Below the pieces are notes generated by a model. The model saw only the letters and a program-made list of their open reading frames with translations, did not search any database and had not been told where the DNA came from. Of a stretch of DNA of 18,107 nucleotides, positions 5,889 through 12,875 are shown one piece after another. Each line of letters opens with the position of its first letter. The first letter of the stretch is position 1. The stretch covers positions 1 to 18,107 of the forward strand of contig DCMF01000053.1 of NCBI GenBank assembly GCA_002321305.1, read 5' to 3'. The translations under genes and the position numbers were made by a program. The stretch comes from Verrucomicrobia bacterium UBA1629. Lineage in GTDB: Bacteria; Verrucomicrobiota; Kiritimatiellia; RFP12; UBA1067.

Positions 5889-6671
5889 TCACTCGTTGTC
5901 CAGCGTGATCGGCCGGATGCCGAGGTTGCGCAGCTCGTCGTTGCGCTTCTCGTAGAGGCCGAGAAAGTCGGCCTCGCTCAAGGTCTTCTGCGCACGGGAC
6001 ACCTCTTCCTCGACGCGCTTCTGCACGGCGATTTCCGCCTCCTGCCGCTCGACGAGCCGCCGGCCGTATTCGACGACCGAGCCGCCGGCCTTGAGGTAAC
6101 TGCGCGCCTCGTCCTTCATCCCCTCGACCATCGCCTTGATCTGCTTGGCCTCAATCGAATCCTGTGCGGCGGGCGGAACCGTCTCCTTGAGCGCGCGCTC
6201 GATCTCGTCCACCGTCGTGCTGCGGACGCCGGCCTTGACGCCGGGAATGGCAAAGGACGCGAGGAAGCGGTCGCCCTCGGACGCGAAGACGTCGCTCCAT
6301 CCCGTGCGGATGCCTTTCTCGATGACCGCCACATCCCCGATCACCTGCCGCCGCGTCTGGTCGGTCAGGAACGGGAGGGGCGCGCCCTGCCGCGTCCGCG
6401 CCCCGTCCGCCTCGGACGCGACGGAGCGCGTCCCGCCCCAGTAGGCCAGCCCGCCGACGGCCGCCGCAACCACGAGGGCCGCCGCCACGACGACGCGGCG
6501 GCGGACGCCGCGCACCTCGCCGTTGGCCTTCGAGCCGTCCGCCGCGACGACCTTGATCGGGCGGATGCCCTGCGCCCGGAGCTCCGCGAAGACGGCCTCG
6601 CGCGACGCGGCCTCCATCGTCGCCTCGTGCCGCGCCCCGTCGCTCGTCTTGTAGGCGTAGGTGTACTTCAT
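5889..6671 (-). CDS. Membrane protein with GspF N-terminal-like head
   Basis: This 260-residue protein starts MKYTYAYKTSDG, and its first ~42 residues follow the T2SSF/GspF N-terminal pattern: aromatic-Y start, DG turn, A-S-REAV helix, LRAQGI-P-KV. A basic stretch precedes a single transmembrane helix at about 59-79. The rest is a charged helical region outside the membrane, related to the paralogs at 2367, 7426 and 14244. Unlike GspF it lacks the multi-helix membrane core, so it is not a secretion platform protein itself. I infer that the head docks on a cytoplasmic partner. The ATG overlaps the stop of the upstream exported-protein gene (ATGA, 6668-6671), with AAGAAGGG as ribosome binding site inside that gene, so translation is coupled. 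The longer in-frame extension upstream is rejected because it overlaps the conserved end of that gene. Confidence 0.85.
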   Translation of the reverse strand: MKYTYAYKTSDGARHEATMEAASREAVFAELRAQGIRPIKVVAADGSKANGEVRGVRRRVVVAAALVVAAAVGGLAYWGGTRSVASEADGARTRQGAPLPFLTDQTRRQVIGDVAVIEKGIRTGWSDVFASEGDRFLASFAIPGVKAGVRSTTVDEIERALKETVPPAAQDSIEAKQIKAMVEGMKDEARSYLKAGGSVVEYGRRLVERQEAEIAVQKRVEEEVSRAQKTLSEADFLGLYEKRNDELRNLGIRPITLDNE

Positions 6672-7426
6672 CGACCCTTCTTCGGATCGAACTCGATCTT
6701 CATCGGGTTGGCGGGAACGGCGTGAACCCTGTCCCAGATCGCCTGCTGCACCGCGTTCGTCGGCGCCGGCGCCCAGCCCTCCACGCACGCCTGCTTGTAG
6801 GTGCACGAGGACGTCTCGCCGACGCCCAGAGCCTTTGCCGTTGACATCACGCGCGGAAGCGATTCGGGACAGGGCACGGAGACGGCCTGCGCATCCAAGT
6901 CACGCACCCCAAAGATCGGTCGCATGACGCAGGGCTGCATTTGGGAATTCGCCGCACCGCAGGCGTACATGAACGCGCGCCAGATCTCCTTTTGGAGACG
7001 TGCGGTCAACTTCTCATGCGAGGGACCGTCGACCGCCAATGCCCCAACGTTAATGCCAGCCCACGGGACTTCGGGCGCAACGATCAGAGAGGGGGTTGTC
7101 GCATTGTCGGAAATGGTGATGACAAGGGCGGCGTTGGAGACGTCGGTCTTTGGCTCGACGATCCGGACAGGGAACTCGAAAAGCTCTGCGAGGGATTGGC
7201 CTGGCCGGAAAAAGTCCTTGCCGTCAATCCGCTTCTGGTCGTTGACGATGACGATGTACTTGCCCGCATAGGGCTTGGCCAGCATGCCGCCCTCCGCCGC
7301 AATGCGGCGCGCACGGGCCTCACGCCGCTGCTTCCCGGTCGTGCGACGAATGCCGTTGGTCTCGGAGAGAACCGTTGTGGCCGCGAACGCGACCAGTGCG
7401 AAAACCGCGATTGCGAGCCTGTTCAT
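6668..7426 (-). CDS. Exported APAPTN-tail protein (middle operon)
   Basis: This 252-residue protein has a Sec signal peptide at about residues 1-21 (MNRLAIAVFALVAF...). It is a member of the three-copy family described at 1548. The conserved tail reads ACVEGWAPAPTN, then Q-AIWDRVHAVP, and ends IEFDPKKGR. Extra cysteines occur in the middle (YACG, QPCVM, VPCPE). A motif CVM followed by D-D and C recalls archaemetzincin C-termini, but the catalytic histidines are missing, so I make no enzymatic claim. The ATG at 7426 shares its A with the TGA of the upstream membrane gene (TGATG), and the stop overlaps the next ATG. It is thus coupled on both sides, which suggests fixed stoichiometry with the two membrane proteins. 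Confidence 0.87.
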   Translation of the reverse strand: MNRLAIAVFALVAFAATTVLSETNGIRRTTGKQRREARARRIAAEGGMLAKPYAGKYIVIVNDQKRIDGKDFFRPGQSLAELFEFPVRIVEPKTDVSNAALVITISDNATTPSLIVAPEVPWAGINVGALAVDGPSHEKLTARLQKEIWRAFMYACGAANSQMQPCVMRPIFGVRDLDAQAVSVPCPESLPRVMSTAKALGVGETSSCTYKQACVEGWAPAPTNAVQQAIWDRVHAVPANPMKIEFDPKKGR

Positions 7427-8256
7427 CAGTTGATTCCTTTCCTTTCGTTTCGCTCTTTCCGAGACAGGGGGGCTTCGACTTCGCGCAAGCCTTTCTCGCG
7501 CATCAGCCCGTTGACTTTCTCAAGGTACTCGTTCAGCAGCTCGGGATTCCCCTCCTTCTTCAGATCTGCCACCGTGCCCATCGCCATTTCCCGCGTCTTC
7601 GCGTTCTCCCTGCGCTGCGCGAGATGGTCGGTCAGGATCTCATGGAAGCTGCGCCCCTTCTTCATCTCCTCCTCGATGACCTGCCGCGCCTCGATGACGC
7701 GCCGCTTCGCCTCCTTCACGGCTTCCGAGTCGGCCTCGCCGATCACGATGGGCGTCTTGAGCGATTCGAGAAAGTCGGCCTCCATGTCGTCTGAAATCGG
7801 GACAGGAGGAAGCTCCTCGTCAAAGTCGCCGGACACCGCCATTGCGATGACCTGATCCGAGGCGTTCGAGAACACGGGCGGCCTGGCGTTGCGGATGACC
7901 TTGCGCGTCTTCCCGTTCGGCATGATGCAGATGTCGATGATCTGATTCCAGTTGTTCGTGCGGGACGAGACGACCTTTCGCCCGTCCGTGTAAGGGAAAC
8001 GCGGGTCGTTGGCGGGCGTCTCGGCCGGCCGCTCCGCCTTCGGCGCGGGGGGCTTCGCAGCAACGGTCGCCATCGCCGGCCGCAGGGACTTCTCGGACGC
8101 GGATACGGCTTCGCCTACCTTGTCGCGTCGGCAGATGACGAACGCGCACAAGGCCCCCAGCACGACGATCAGCGCAGCGGCAATTCCCCTCTGCCCACCT
8201 TTCCTGTGTGCAGGGGCGGGGCGGTCGGTTTGGTCTTCAGGTCTGTTCCACGCCAT
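7426..8256 (-). CDS. Membrane protein with MAWNR head (middle operon)
   Basis: This 276-residue paralog of the protein at 2367-3260 starts MAWNRPEDQTDRP, with a transmembrane helix at about residues 24-42. A spacer and a conserved block follow: LPNGK-RKVI, then VF-NASDQVIAMAVS and FLESLKTPIVIGEADS. The C-terminus is a long charged helix. The same middle block occurs in the protein at 14244 (DN-VDQLIAMAVS, FMKALKNPIII), which has the other head. The start at 8256 is chosen over an upstream in-frame ATG because AAAGGAAG lies about 8 bases before it and the promoter lies at 8285-8290, downstream of the longer start. It is the first gene of a three-gene coupled operon. The family is unnamed to my knowledge. 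Confidence 0.87.
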   Translation of the reverse strand: MAWNRPEDQTDRPAPAHRKGGQRGIAAALIVVLGALCAFVICRRDKVGEAVSASEKSLRPAMATVAAKPPAPKAERPAETPANDPRFPYTDGRKVVSSRTNNWNQIIDICIMPNGKTRKVIRNARPPVFSNASDQVIAMAVSGDFDEELPPVPISDDMEADFLESLKTPIVIGEADSEAVKEAKRRVIEARQVIEEEMKKGRSFHEILTDHLAQRRENAKTREMAMGTVADLKKEGNPELLNEYLEKVNGLMREKGLREVEAPLSRKERNERKGIN

Positions 8257-8284
8257 GTCCTCAACTTCCTTTCTACGGTTGCGT

Positions 8285-8293
8285 ATTATAGCA
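8285..8293 (-). promoter_or_regulatory. Extended -10 promoter of the middle operon
   Basis: On the minus strand the sequence is TGCTATAAT, a perfect extended -10 with no recognisable -35. It overlaps the TAA stop codon of the MFS/spermidine-synthase gene (8286-8288). The leader to the ATG at 8256 is about 20 bases. Confidence 0.7.
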
Positions 8294-10364
8294 AAAGTGC
8301 GTCCTGCTGGCACGGCGGCACGTAGTTGAATTCGATGCACGGCAACAGGCTGCCACAGTCGTCGCGCAGCAGCGCCCTGTCCGAGATCCGGCTCCAGTCA
8401 ACCAGACGGCAGCACGTCGGCATGTGTGGGACGAAAGGCCTGTCCGACAGGAACGCCCAGCCCGTCTCTTCTGCAAATTCGCCGAGGACCTGCCCTGAAT
8501 AGGAGCCGGCGATCTGCCAGCCGAATTCCCGCGCGGCCGCCTTGGCGAGCGGCCAGAGGTTCATGTGCCAGTTCGAGAGGTGGAGCGCAAGAACCCCTCC
8601 CGGCTTCAGCGCCGAGCGGTAGAGGGCGAACGCCTCCCGCGTGATGAGATGCGTGGGGACGGAATCCCCCGAATAGGCATCGACGACCAGGAGGTCAAAG
8701 GGCGGCATCCCCCGCCTGCAGTCCCGCTCCAGCTCAAGCCGCGCATCGCCGGCGACGATCTCGACCTTGGCCTTGGAGTCCGAAAGGAAGGTGAAGAGAT
8801 TCGTGGCCGTCGCGGCCTGTATCGCCTCCGGGCAGATCTCGTAGAAGCGAAAGACGTCACCCGGGCGCCCGTAGGTCGCAAGCGTCCCGATGCCCATGCC
8901 GACAAGCCCCGCCCGGATGGGACGTCCCTCCTTGCGGGGGGCATAGGACTCGAAGGCGATGCCGCCGCCGTTGAGGCTGTAGTAAAGCGTCGGCTTGGCG
9001 GGAATGTCCGGGAGCTGCGTCCCGTGCACGGTTTTCCCGTGGTAGAAGACATGGATGTCTTTCGCTGTCCCGTTGGCGTATCGCACGAGGTCGTTGCGCA
9101 CGCTCACGGTTCCGTAGAACCCACGTGCGCGCCAAAGCCGCCGCTGCCCGTTCGCATCGCCCAGCAGGGACGCGAACAGGACGAACGCGGCAATTGCGCC
9201 AAGGGCGGCAAGGCCGCCATTCCGCAGCAGCCGCTCTTCGCGCGTGCCGTTCAGCCGCAGGATCCCGAAGGCCAGCATGCCGCATGCGGCGACGAGCGCC
9301 AACGGGAATTCGGCAATCCAGTCAAAGGCCAACGGGGCGGCCACGCCCGTCAGGATGCCGCCTGCGACGCCGCCAAGAGACGTGCAGAAATAGAACAGCG
9401 GCAGCCGGTCCGCCTCCGGGCGGCTGCGGCAGAGCGCGGCATGAACCGCAGAGCAGACGACGAGAAGAAGGAGAACCGCCGCCGCAAAGCCGTACCCGAA
9501 GCGGAGCAGGCTGTTCGCCTTCGGCAGCAAAGACCATCCGGCGAACGCGAGCGTCGGCACGGACAGGGCGGCCCAGAGCGGCAGGAGCCGTTCGCCGAGG
9601 CGAGAGAACCCAATGACATAGCTCAAGAGGAACGCGGCCAGCAGGACGGCCCACATCAGCGGAAGAGGCGCGAAGTCCGTCGTGAGGAAGGTCGTCGTCG
9701 CCGTCAGCAGGGCGCAGGAGACGCAGGGGAGCGCCGTCCAGAGGGCAAGTGCCCCCAACGGAGGCCTCGGCGAAATCCCGTCCTTTGCCGTTGGCGCGCG
9801 AAGCGAGCCGGACGCCGGACGTATTCGCGCGACCAGCAGGGCGTAGAGAAGGATCGCCCCGCCGAGCGCGGCCCATTGGACGGCGAGCGGGAAGAACGGC
9901 TCGACGGCGAGCGGATAGGCGAGCAGGCCGGCAAGCGAGCCGATGTTGCTGACGGCGTAGAGGCGATAGACCTCGCGGCCGCCGCCCCGCCAGCTCTGCA
10001 CGACCGTTGCGTTGGCCGACAGCGCAATCGACACGAGCCCCGTCAGGAGCGCGACCGCAACCGAGACGCCCAGCACGGGCGTAAGCTGCGCGACCTCGGC
10101 GAGCAGCGGCGTCTTCCACAGGGGGGCTGTGGCGGCCGTGCCGGACGCCAGCACGAGCAGCGCGAGATGCGTCCTCCTGCCGCCATGCGCCGGGATGAAC
10201 GCATAGCCGTAGCCGGCCAAAAGCAGAATCTGGAACAGGACGAGGCACGTCACCCAGACGGCCGCGCTCCCGCCGAAGACGGGCAGCAGCGTCCGTCCGA
10301 CGAGCGGCTGGACGAAGAAGGCGAGAAAGGAGCCGAGAAAGATGGCGACGGGGGCGACATTCAT
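8286..10364 (-). CDS. Membrane-fused spermidine synthase-like methyltransferase-fold protein
   Basis: This 692-residue protein is of the fused MFS/spermidine synthase type. Roughly residues 1-400 hold about a dozen hydrophobic helices, starting VAIFLGSFLAFFVQPLVGR, a typical opening for the family. A soluble Rossmann-type domain follows. A glycine-rich nucleotide loop GLVGMGIGTLATYG lies near residue 488, an acidic strand end (YEICPEAI) just after it, then GDARLELER and LLVVDAYSGDSVPTHL near 560. Spermidine synthases transfer aminopropyl from decarboxylated SAM, but membrane-fused members are largely uncharacterised, so the substrate is not known. A near-consensus -10 is only about 9 bases before the ATG. 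The gene is of ordinary length and looks intact, and it does not obviously belong to the cassettes. Confidence 0.85.
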   Translation of the reverse strand: MNVAPVAIFLGSFLAFFVQPLVGRTLLPVFGGSAAVWVTCLVLFQILLLAGYGYAFIPAHGGRRTHLALLVLASGTAATAPLWKTPLLAEVAQLTPVLGVSVAVALLTGLVSIALSANATVVQSWRGGGREVYRLYAVSNIGSLAGLLAYPLAVEPFFPLAVQWAALGGAILLYALLVARIRPASGSLRAPTAKDGISPRPPLGALALWTALPCVSCALLTATTTFLTTDFAPLPLMWAVLLAAFLLSYVIGFSRLGERLLPLWAALSVPTLAFAGWSLLPKANSLLRFGYGFAAAVLLLLVVCSAVHAALCRSRPEADRLPLFYFCTSLGGVAGGILTGVAAPLAFDWIAEFPLALVAACGMLAFGILRLNGTREERLLRNGGLAALGAIAAFVLFASLLGDANGQRRLWRARGFYGTVSVRNDLVRYANGTAKDIHVFYHGKTVHGTQLPDIPAKPTLYYSLNGGGIAFESYAPRKEGRPIRAGLVGMGIGTLATYGRPGDVFRFYEICPEAIQAATATNLFTFLSDSKAKVEIVAGDARLELERDCRRGMPPFDLLVVDAYSGDSVPTHLITREAFALYRSALKPGGVLALHLSNWHMNLWPLAKAAAREFGWQIAGSYSGQVLGEFAEETGWAFLSDRPFVPHMPTCCRLVDWSRISDRALLRDDCGSLLPCIEFNYVPPCQQDALLL

Positions 10365-10372
10365 GGAGACGA

Positions 10373-10381
10373 ATTATACCA
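10373..10381 (-). promoter_or_regulatory. Extended -10 promoter, near-leaderless
   Basis: On the minus strand TGGTATAAT ends at 10373, with the ATG at 10364. A start about seven bases downstream of the -10 leaves only a base or two before the ATG. The arrangement is almost the same as at 196-211, where TTTGGTATAAT also sits about 10 bases before the ATG. Confidence 0.65.
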
Positions 10382-10430
10382 AATCGGCGCAACCACCGTC
10401 CGCCGGAGACGTGCCCCAAGCGGTCGTGCC

Positions 10431-11294
10431 TCACAGCAAGTCGATGATCCGCACGGCGCCGAGGTTCGGCTGGGCGGGATCGGCATAGTAGCGCGTGATG
10501 GTCGAGATGTCGTCTCCCGAGATCGAGACCGCCATTTCGGCGCCAAACTTCTGGTACACGTGGTCAATGCAGATCTTGCGCAGCTCATAGGCCGCTTTCG
10601 AGCCACGGAACCCAAGCGCCCGCAAGTCGCGGTTGATGTCCTCAAACGTCTCGCTGGTGACGTCAAGGCCCGACCATCCGCCATATTCGTCAAGGCGCGC
10701 CCAGATGTCATCGTGAATCGGCCAGTAGACGCGCCGCCCGCTCGAAAGTGCCGTCTTGTGCGGCGTGTAGCTCAGATAGTGCCGCCCGTCCCGTGTCACG
10801 AAGTTCGCCTCCGTCAATCGCAGGACATCGCCGTTGCGCATGGCGAATTCGAGCATCATCGTTGCGGCCAGCCAATGTTCCCCGGTCTGCTGCGCGTACC
10901 AGGCCTTGACGCGCACGAGCATTTCCCCCGATGGCCGCACATAGCGTGGCGCCTGCGCCCGGAACACGGGCAGGTCGAGCGGCGGAAGGTCCAGGCCCGC
11001 GTCTTTGTAGTAGGGACGGCACCACGTGGCGAAGAGGCTGCGCAGCTGGCTGACATGGCTCCAAACGGTGATTCGCGCCAAACCGCGCGACATGAAGGTC
11101 GCCAACGCCGCATCGATCCTCTGCCGCGTCAGCGCAGTGACGGGCGATGTCAACGCGATCCCGGCCGCCTGGCACACGATCCGCGTCCCGCGCAGGACGT
11201 TTGCCACAGTGTCTTCGCTGGGCCGCCCCGTCTTCATTCGCTCAACCTGAACCACCACGCGGTAGCATTTCATGACCTGTTCGATTGTTGTCAT
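10431..11294 (-). CDS. Tyrosine recombinase-like protein, degenerate active site
   Basis: This 287-residue protein has the layout of a phage-integrase family protein: an N-terminal SAM-like helical domain at about 1-110, then a catalytic-fold domain. R153 in FAMRNGDVLRL matches box I, HKT near 180 the beta-hairpin lysine, R239 in YELRK box II, and the pair Y269-Y270 in RYYADP the nucleophile. The box II histidine is replaced by Tyr (Y236) and the later LGH-type histidine is missing (SGDD instead). Activity is therefore doubtful, though R, K, R and Y are kept. The start at 11294 is preferred because the longer frame to 11357 would span the promoter -10 at 11337-11342. It is next to an intact recombinase gene in the same direction. 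Confidence 0.75.
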   Translation of the reverse strand: MTTIEQVMKCYRVVVQVERMKTGRPSEDTVANVLRGTRIVCQAAGIALTSPVTALTRQRIDAALATFMSRGLARITVWSHVSQLRSLFATWCRPYYKDAGLDLPPLDLPVFRAQAPRYVRPSGEMLVRVKAWYAQQTGEHWLAATMMLEFAMRNGDVLRLTEANFVTRDGRHYLSYTPHKTALSSGRRVYWPIHDDIWARLDEYGGWSGLDVTSETFEDINRDLRALGFRGSKAAYELRKICIDHVYQKFGAEMAVSISGDDISTITRYYADPAQPNLGAVRIIDLL

Positions 11295-11336
11295 TCTTGT
11301 TCTCTTTGTTGTGACGATTTTGCCTGAAGTCCGTGA

Positions 11337-11344
11337 ATTATACA
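11337..11344 (-). promoter_or_regulatory. -10 element of the recombinase-like gene
   Basis: On the minus strand the sequence is CTGTATAAT, with TATAAT at 11342-11337. No clear -35 is seen. The leader to the ATG at 11294 is about 36 bases, with only a weak AAGAG-like ribosome binding site. Confidence 0.55.
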
Positions 11345-11422
11345 GGAATCCCCTCATAAGGCAGAGCCGGACGGCGGCGAAAAGTTCCGCACGAGCTTCT
11401 CATTTCCGCTGCCGACCGCCGA

Positions 11423-12739
11423 CTACAGCGCACCGAGAATCCGCGCACGCGCCGCCCTGTATTCGCGGGCGGTGATGCTCTTGGCCGCGCGCAGCTCGTC
11501 CAGCTCCTTCAGGCGCGCCCTCGCACTGCGCGGCGTCCGCCCCGCAGACGCATCCGGGCTTTCGCCGCCTGCGCCGCCGCCGAACGCCGGAATCGCCGCG
11601 ACGGCTCGCCGCAGCCCCTCCACGTCCTCGTGGTAGTAATGGCGCGTCATGGCCGTCGATTCGTGCCCGACGATGGACTGCACGAAATGAAGCGGGATGC
11701 CCGCATTCGCCGCGAACGAGACGAACGTGTGCCGCAACGAATGGAACGTCGCCTCCGGCGTCCTGTGCTTGCGCCCCTCGATCTTCACGCTCATCGTGAT
11801 GTTCGCCGCACGGAAGATGCGCGCGAGAGCATCGCTCACCTTGACGCGCGACTGCTGATAGAGCGCGCAGACCGTCGGCAGAACCGGCCCCGACAGGACA
11901 TTCGGCACGGGCGGCAGCGCGTCAGCCGGGTCGACGGCGGCACCGCCGCACGCGAGCAGGGCCGCGCCGAGCGTCGGATGAATCGGAATCGTCACGGGGC
12001 GGCCGTGCGCATGGCGTCTCGTCTTCTGCGGCACGACCTGAATGACGCCCGCACCAAGATGGACGTCCGCCCAGTCAAGCCGACAGCAGTCGCCGAGGCG
12101 CAGCCCTGTGTAGATGCCAATCAGGAAGAGCGTGTGCCATTCGCGGAAGGGATGCGAGGAGGGGGGATGGACGGCTTCATCCTTCTTCCGCGCGGCCGCG
12201 AGAAGCCGCTTCAGCTCATCGACTGTCAGCTCGCGGCGACTGTGGCTGTCGTCGGGACGCAGCCGAACGCCCTCCCACGGGTCGTCCGCGAGCCCGGCCT
12301 TGGCCGCCAGCGTCCGGAAGATCTCGCGCAGGACGCAGACGCGGTTGTTGTAGGTCGTGCCGCAGAGGTCGGCGCGGAGACAGGCGAGGTACTCGGCGAT
12401 CATGTCCGCCGACACGCCGCCCAGGTCCTTGACCGGCAGATAGAAGCGCTCCATCCACTTCGCGAAGTGCATCCAGGCCTGCCGCTTGCCGTCGAGCGTG
12501 GCCTTGGCGAGCTCGTTGCGGTTCGGCGACCTGACGTATTCGAGCCACACGTCCGCCAGCGGCAGGCGCCGCTCGCCGAGTCCGAACGGGGAGAGGAAAC
12601 GCTGCAGGACGCGCTCGGCCTGGTCGCGATCCTTCGTCCGCGTCGAGCGGCAGTACCGCTTGCCGTTGATCCCAACCCGCATTGTCCAGCGTCCGCTCTT
12701 CTCGCGCTGGAGGTTGCCCATGCCCTTTTCCCGTGCCAT
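11423..12739 (-). CDS. Tyrosine recombinase / phage-type integrase
   Basis: This 438-residue site-specific recombinase has an N-terminal arm with a small beta domain (GRWTMRVGINGKRYCRST), as in many phage-type integrases, then a core-binding helical domain at about 60-165 and a catalytic domain at about 170-375. The full catalytic set is visible: R214 (TGLRLGD), a lysine in VVPQKTRR, H333-S-L-R336-H, H359 (VGHESTAMT) and nucleophile Y368 in HYYHED. It should be active. It has AAAGGA 7 bases before the ATG and an extended -10 at 12796-12804. It lies head-to-head with the plus-strand cassette, whose VVGY gene begins 137 bases away. A C-terminal tail of about 60 residues is low in conserved features. 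I see no tRNA beside it to mark an integration site. Confidence 0.93.
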   Translation of the reverse strand: MAREKGMGNLQREKSGRWTMRVGINGKRYCRSTRTKDRDQAERVLQRFLSPFGLGERRLPLADVWLEYVRSPNRNELAKATLDGKRQAWMHFAKWMERFYLPVKDLGGVSADMIAEYLACLRADLCGTTYNNRVCVLREIFRTLAAKAGLADDPWEGVRLRPDDSHSRRELTVDELKRLLAAARKKDEAVHPPSSHPFREWHTLFLIGIYTGLRLGDCCRLDWADVHLGAGVIQVVPQKTRRHAHGRPVTIPIHPTLGAALLACGGAAVDPADALPPVPNVLSGPVLPTVCALYQQSRVKVSDALARIFRAANITMSVKIEGRKHRTPEATFHSLRHTFVSFAANAGIPLHFVQSIVGHESTAMTRHYYHEDVEGLRRAVAAIPAFGGGAGGESPDASAGRTPRSARARLKELDELRAAKSITAREYRAARARILGAL

Positions 12740-12795
12740 TTCGCATTCCTTTCGTCTTGTTTATGGTGTTTTTGCCTTGTTCAAGCAGGCCTGAA

Positions 12796-12804
12796 ATTAT
12801 AGCA
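12796..12804 (-). promoter_or_regulatory. Extended -10 promoter of the integrase gene
   Basis: On the minus strand the sequence is TGCTATAAT, identical to the element at 8285-8293, without a recognisable -35. The leader is about 50 bases and carries AAAGGA near the ATG at 12739. Confidence 0.7.
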
Positions 12805-12852
12805 CTGCACTTTACGGCACGGCTACGGCCGAACGCGAAAGGCGAAACGCCG

Positions 12853-12870
12853 CATTTCCTTAAAGGAATG
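12853..12870 (+). promoter_or_regulatory. Imperfect hairpin and ribosome binding site before the VVGY frame (cassette 2)
   Basis: CATTTCCTT and AAGGAATG form an imperfect inverted repeat with almost no loop. It includes AAAGGA, which is 8 bases before the GTG at 12876. A two-codon frame, ATG ACT TAG at 12868-12876, ends on the G of that GTG. The arrangement could control translation by sequestering the ribosome binding site or by reinitiation. Confidence 0.45.
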
Positions 12871-12875
12871 ACTTA

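Noticed and set aside
5721..6725. A 334-codon plus-strand frame starting inside the terminator hairpin
   Set aside because: It is antisense to the membrane protein gene at 5889-6671 and has shadow composition.
6672..6806. N-terminal extension of the membrane protein gene at 5889-6671
   Set aside because: It overlaps the conserved tail of the upstream exported-protein gene in another frame; the ATG at 6671 has a ribosome binding site and an ATGA overlap.
8565..11327. A 920-codon open frame on the plus strand
   Set aside because: It lies antisense to the spermidine-synthase fusion and the recombinase-like gene, is made of Arg/Gly/Ala/Pro-rich sequence typical of GC-rich shadows, and shows no domain.
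11630..12802. A 390-codon plus-strand frame
   Set aside because: It is antisense to the intact integrase gene with its full catalytic motif set.
12811..12830. Sigma54-like -24/-12 element (GGCAC-N5-CGGC) before cassette 2, of interest because some PEP-CTERM genes use sigma54
   Set aside because: The -12 half lacks TTGC, the DNA is GC-rich, and no comparable site is found before cassette 1.
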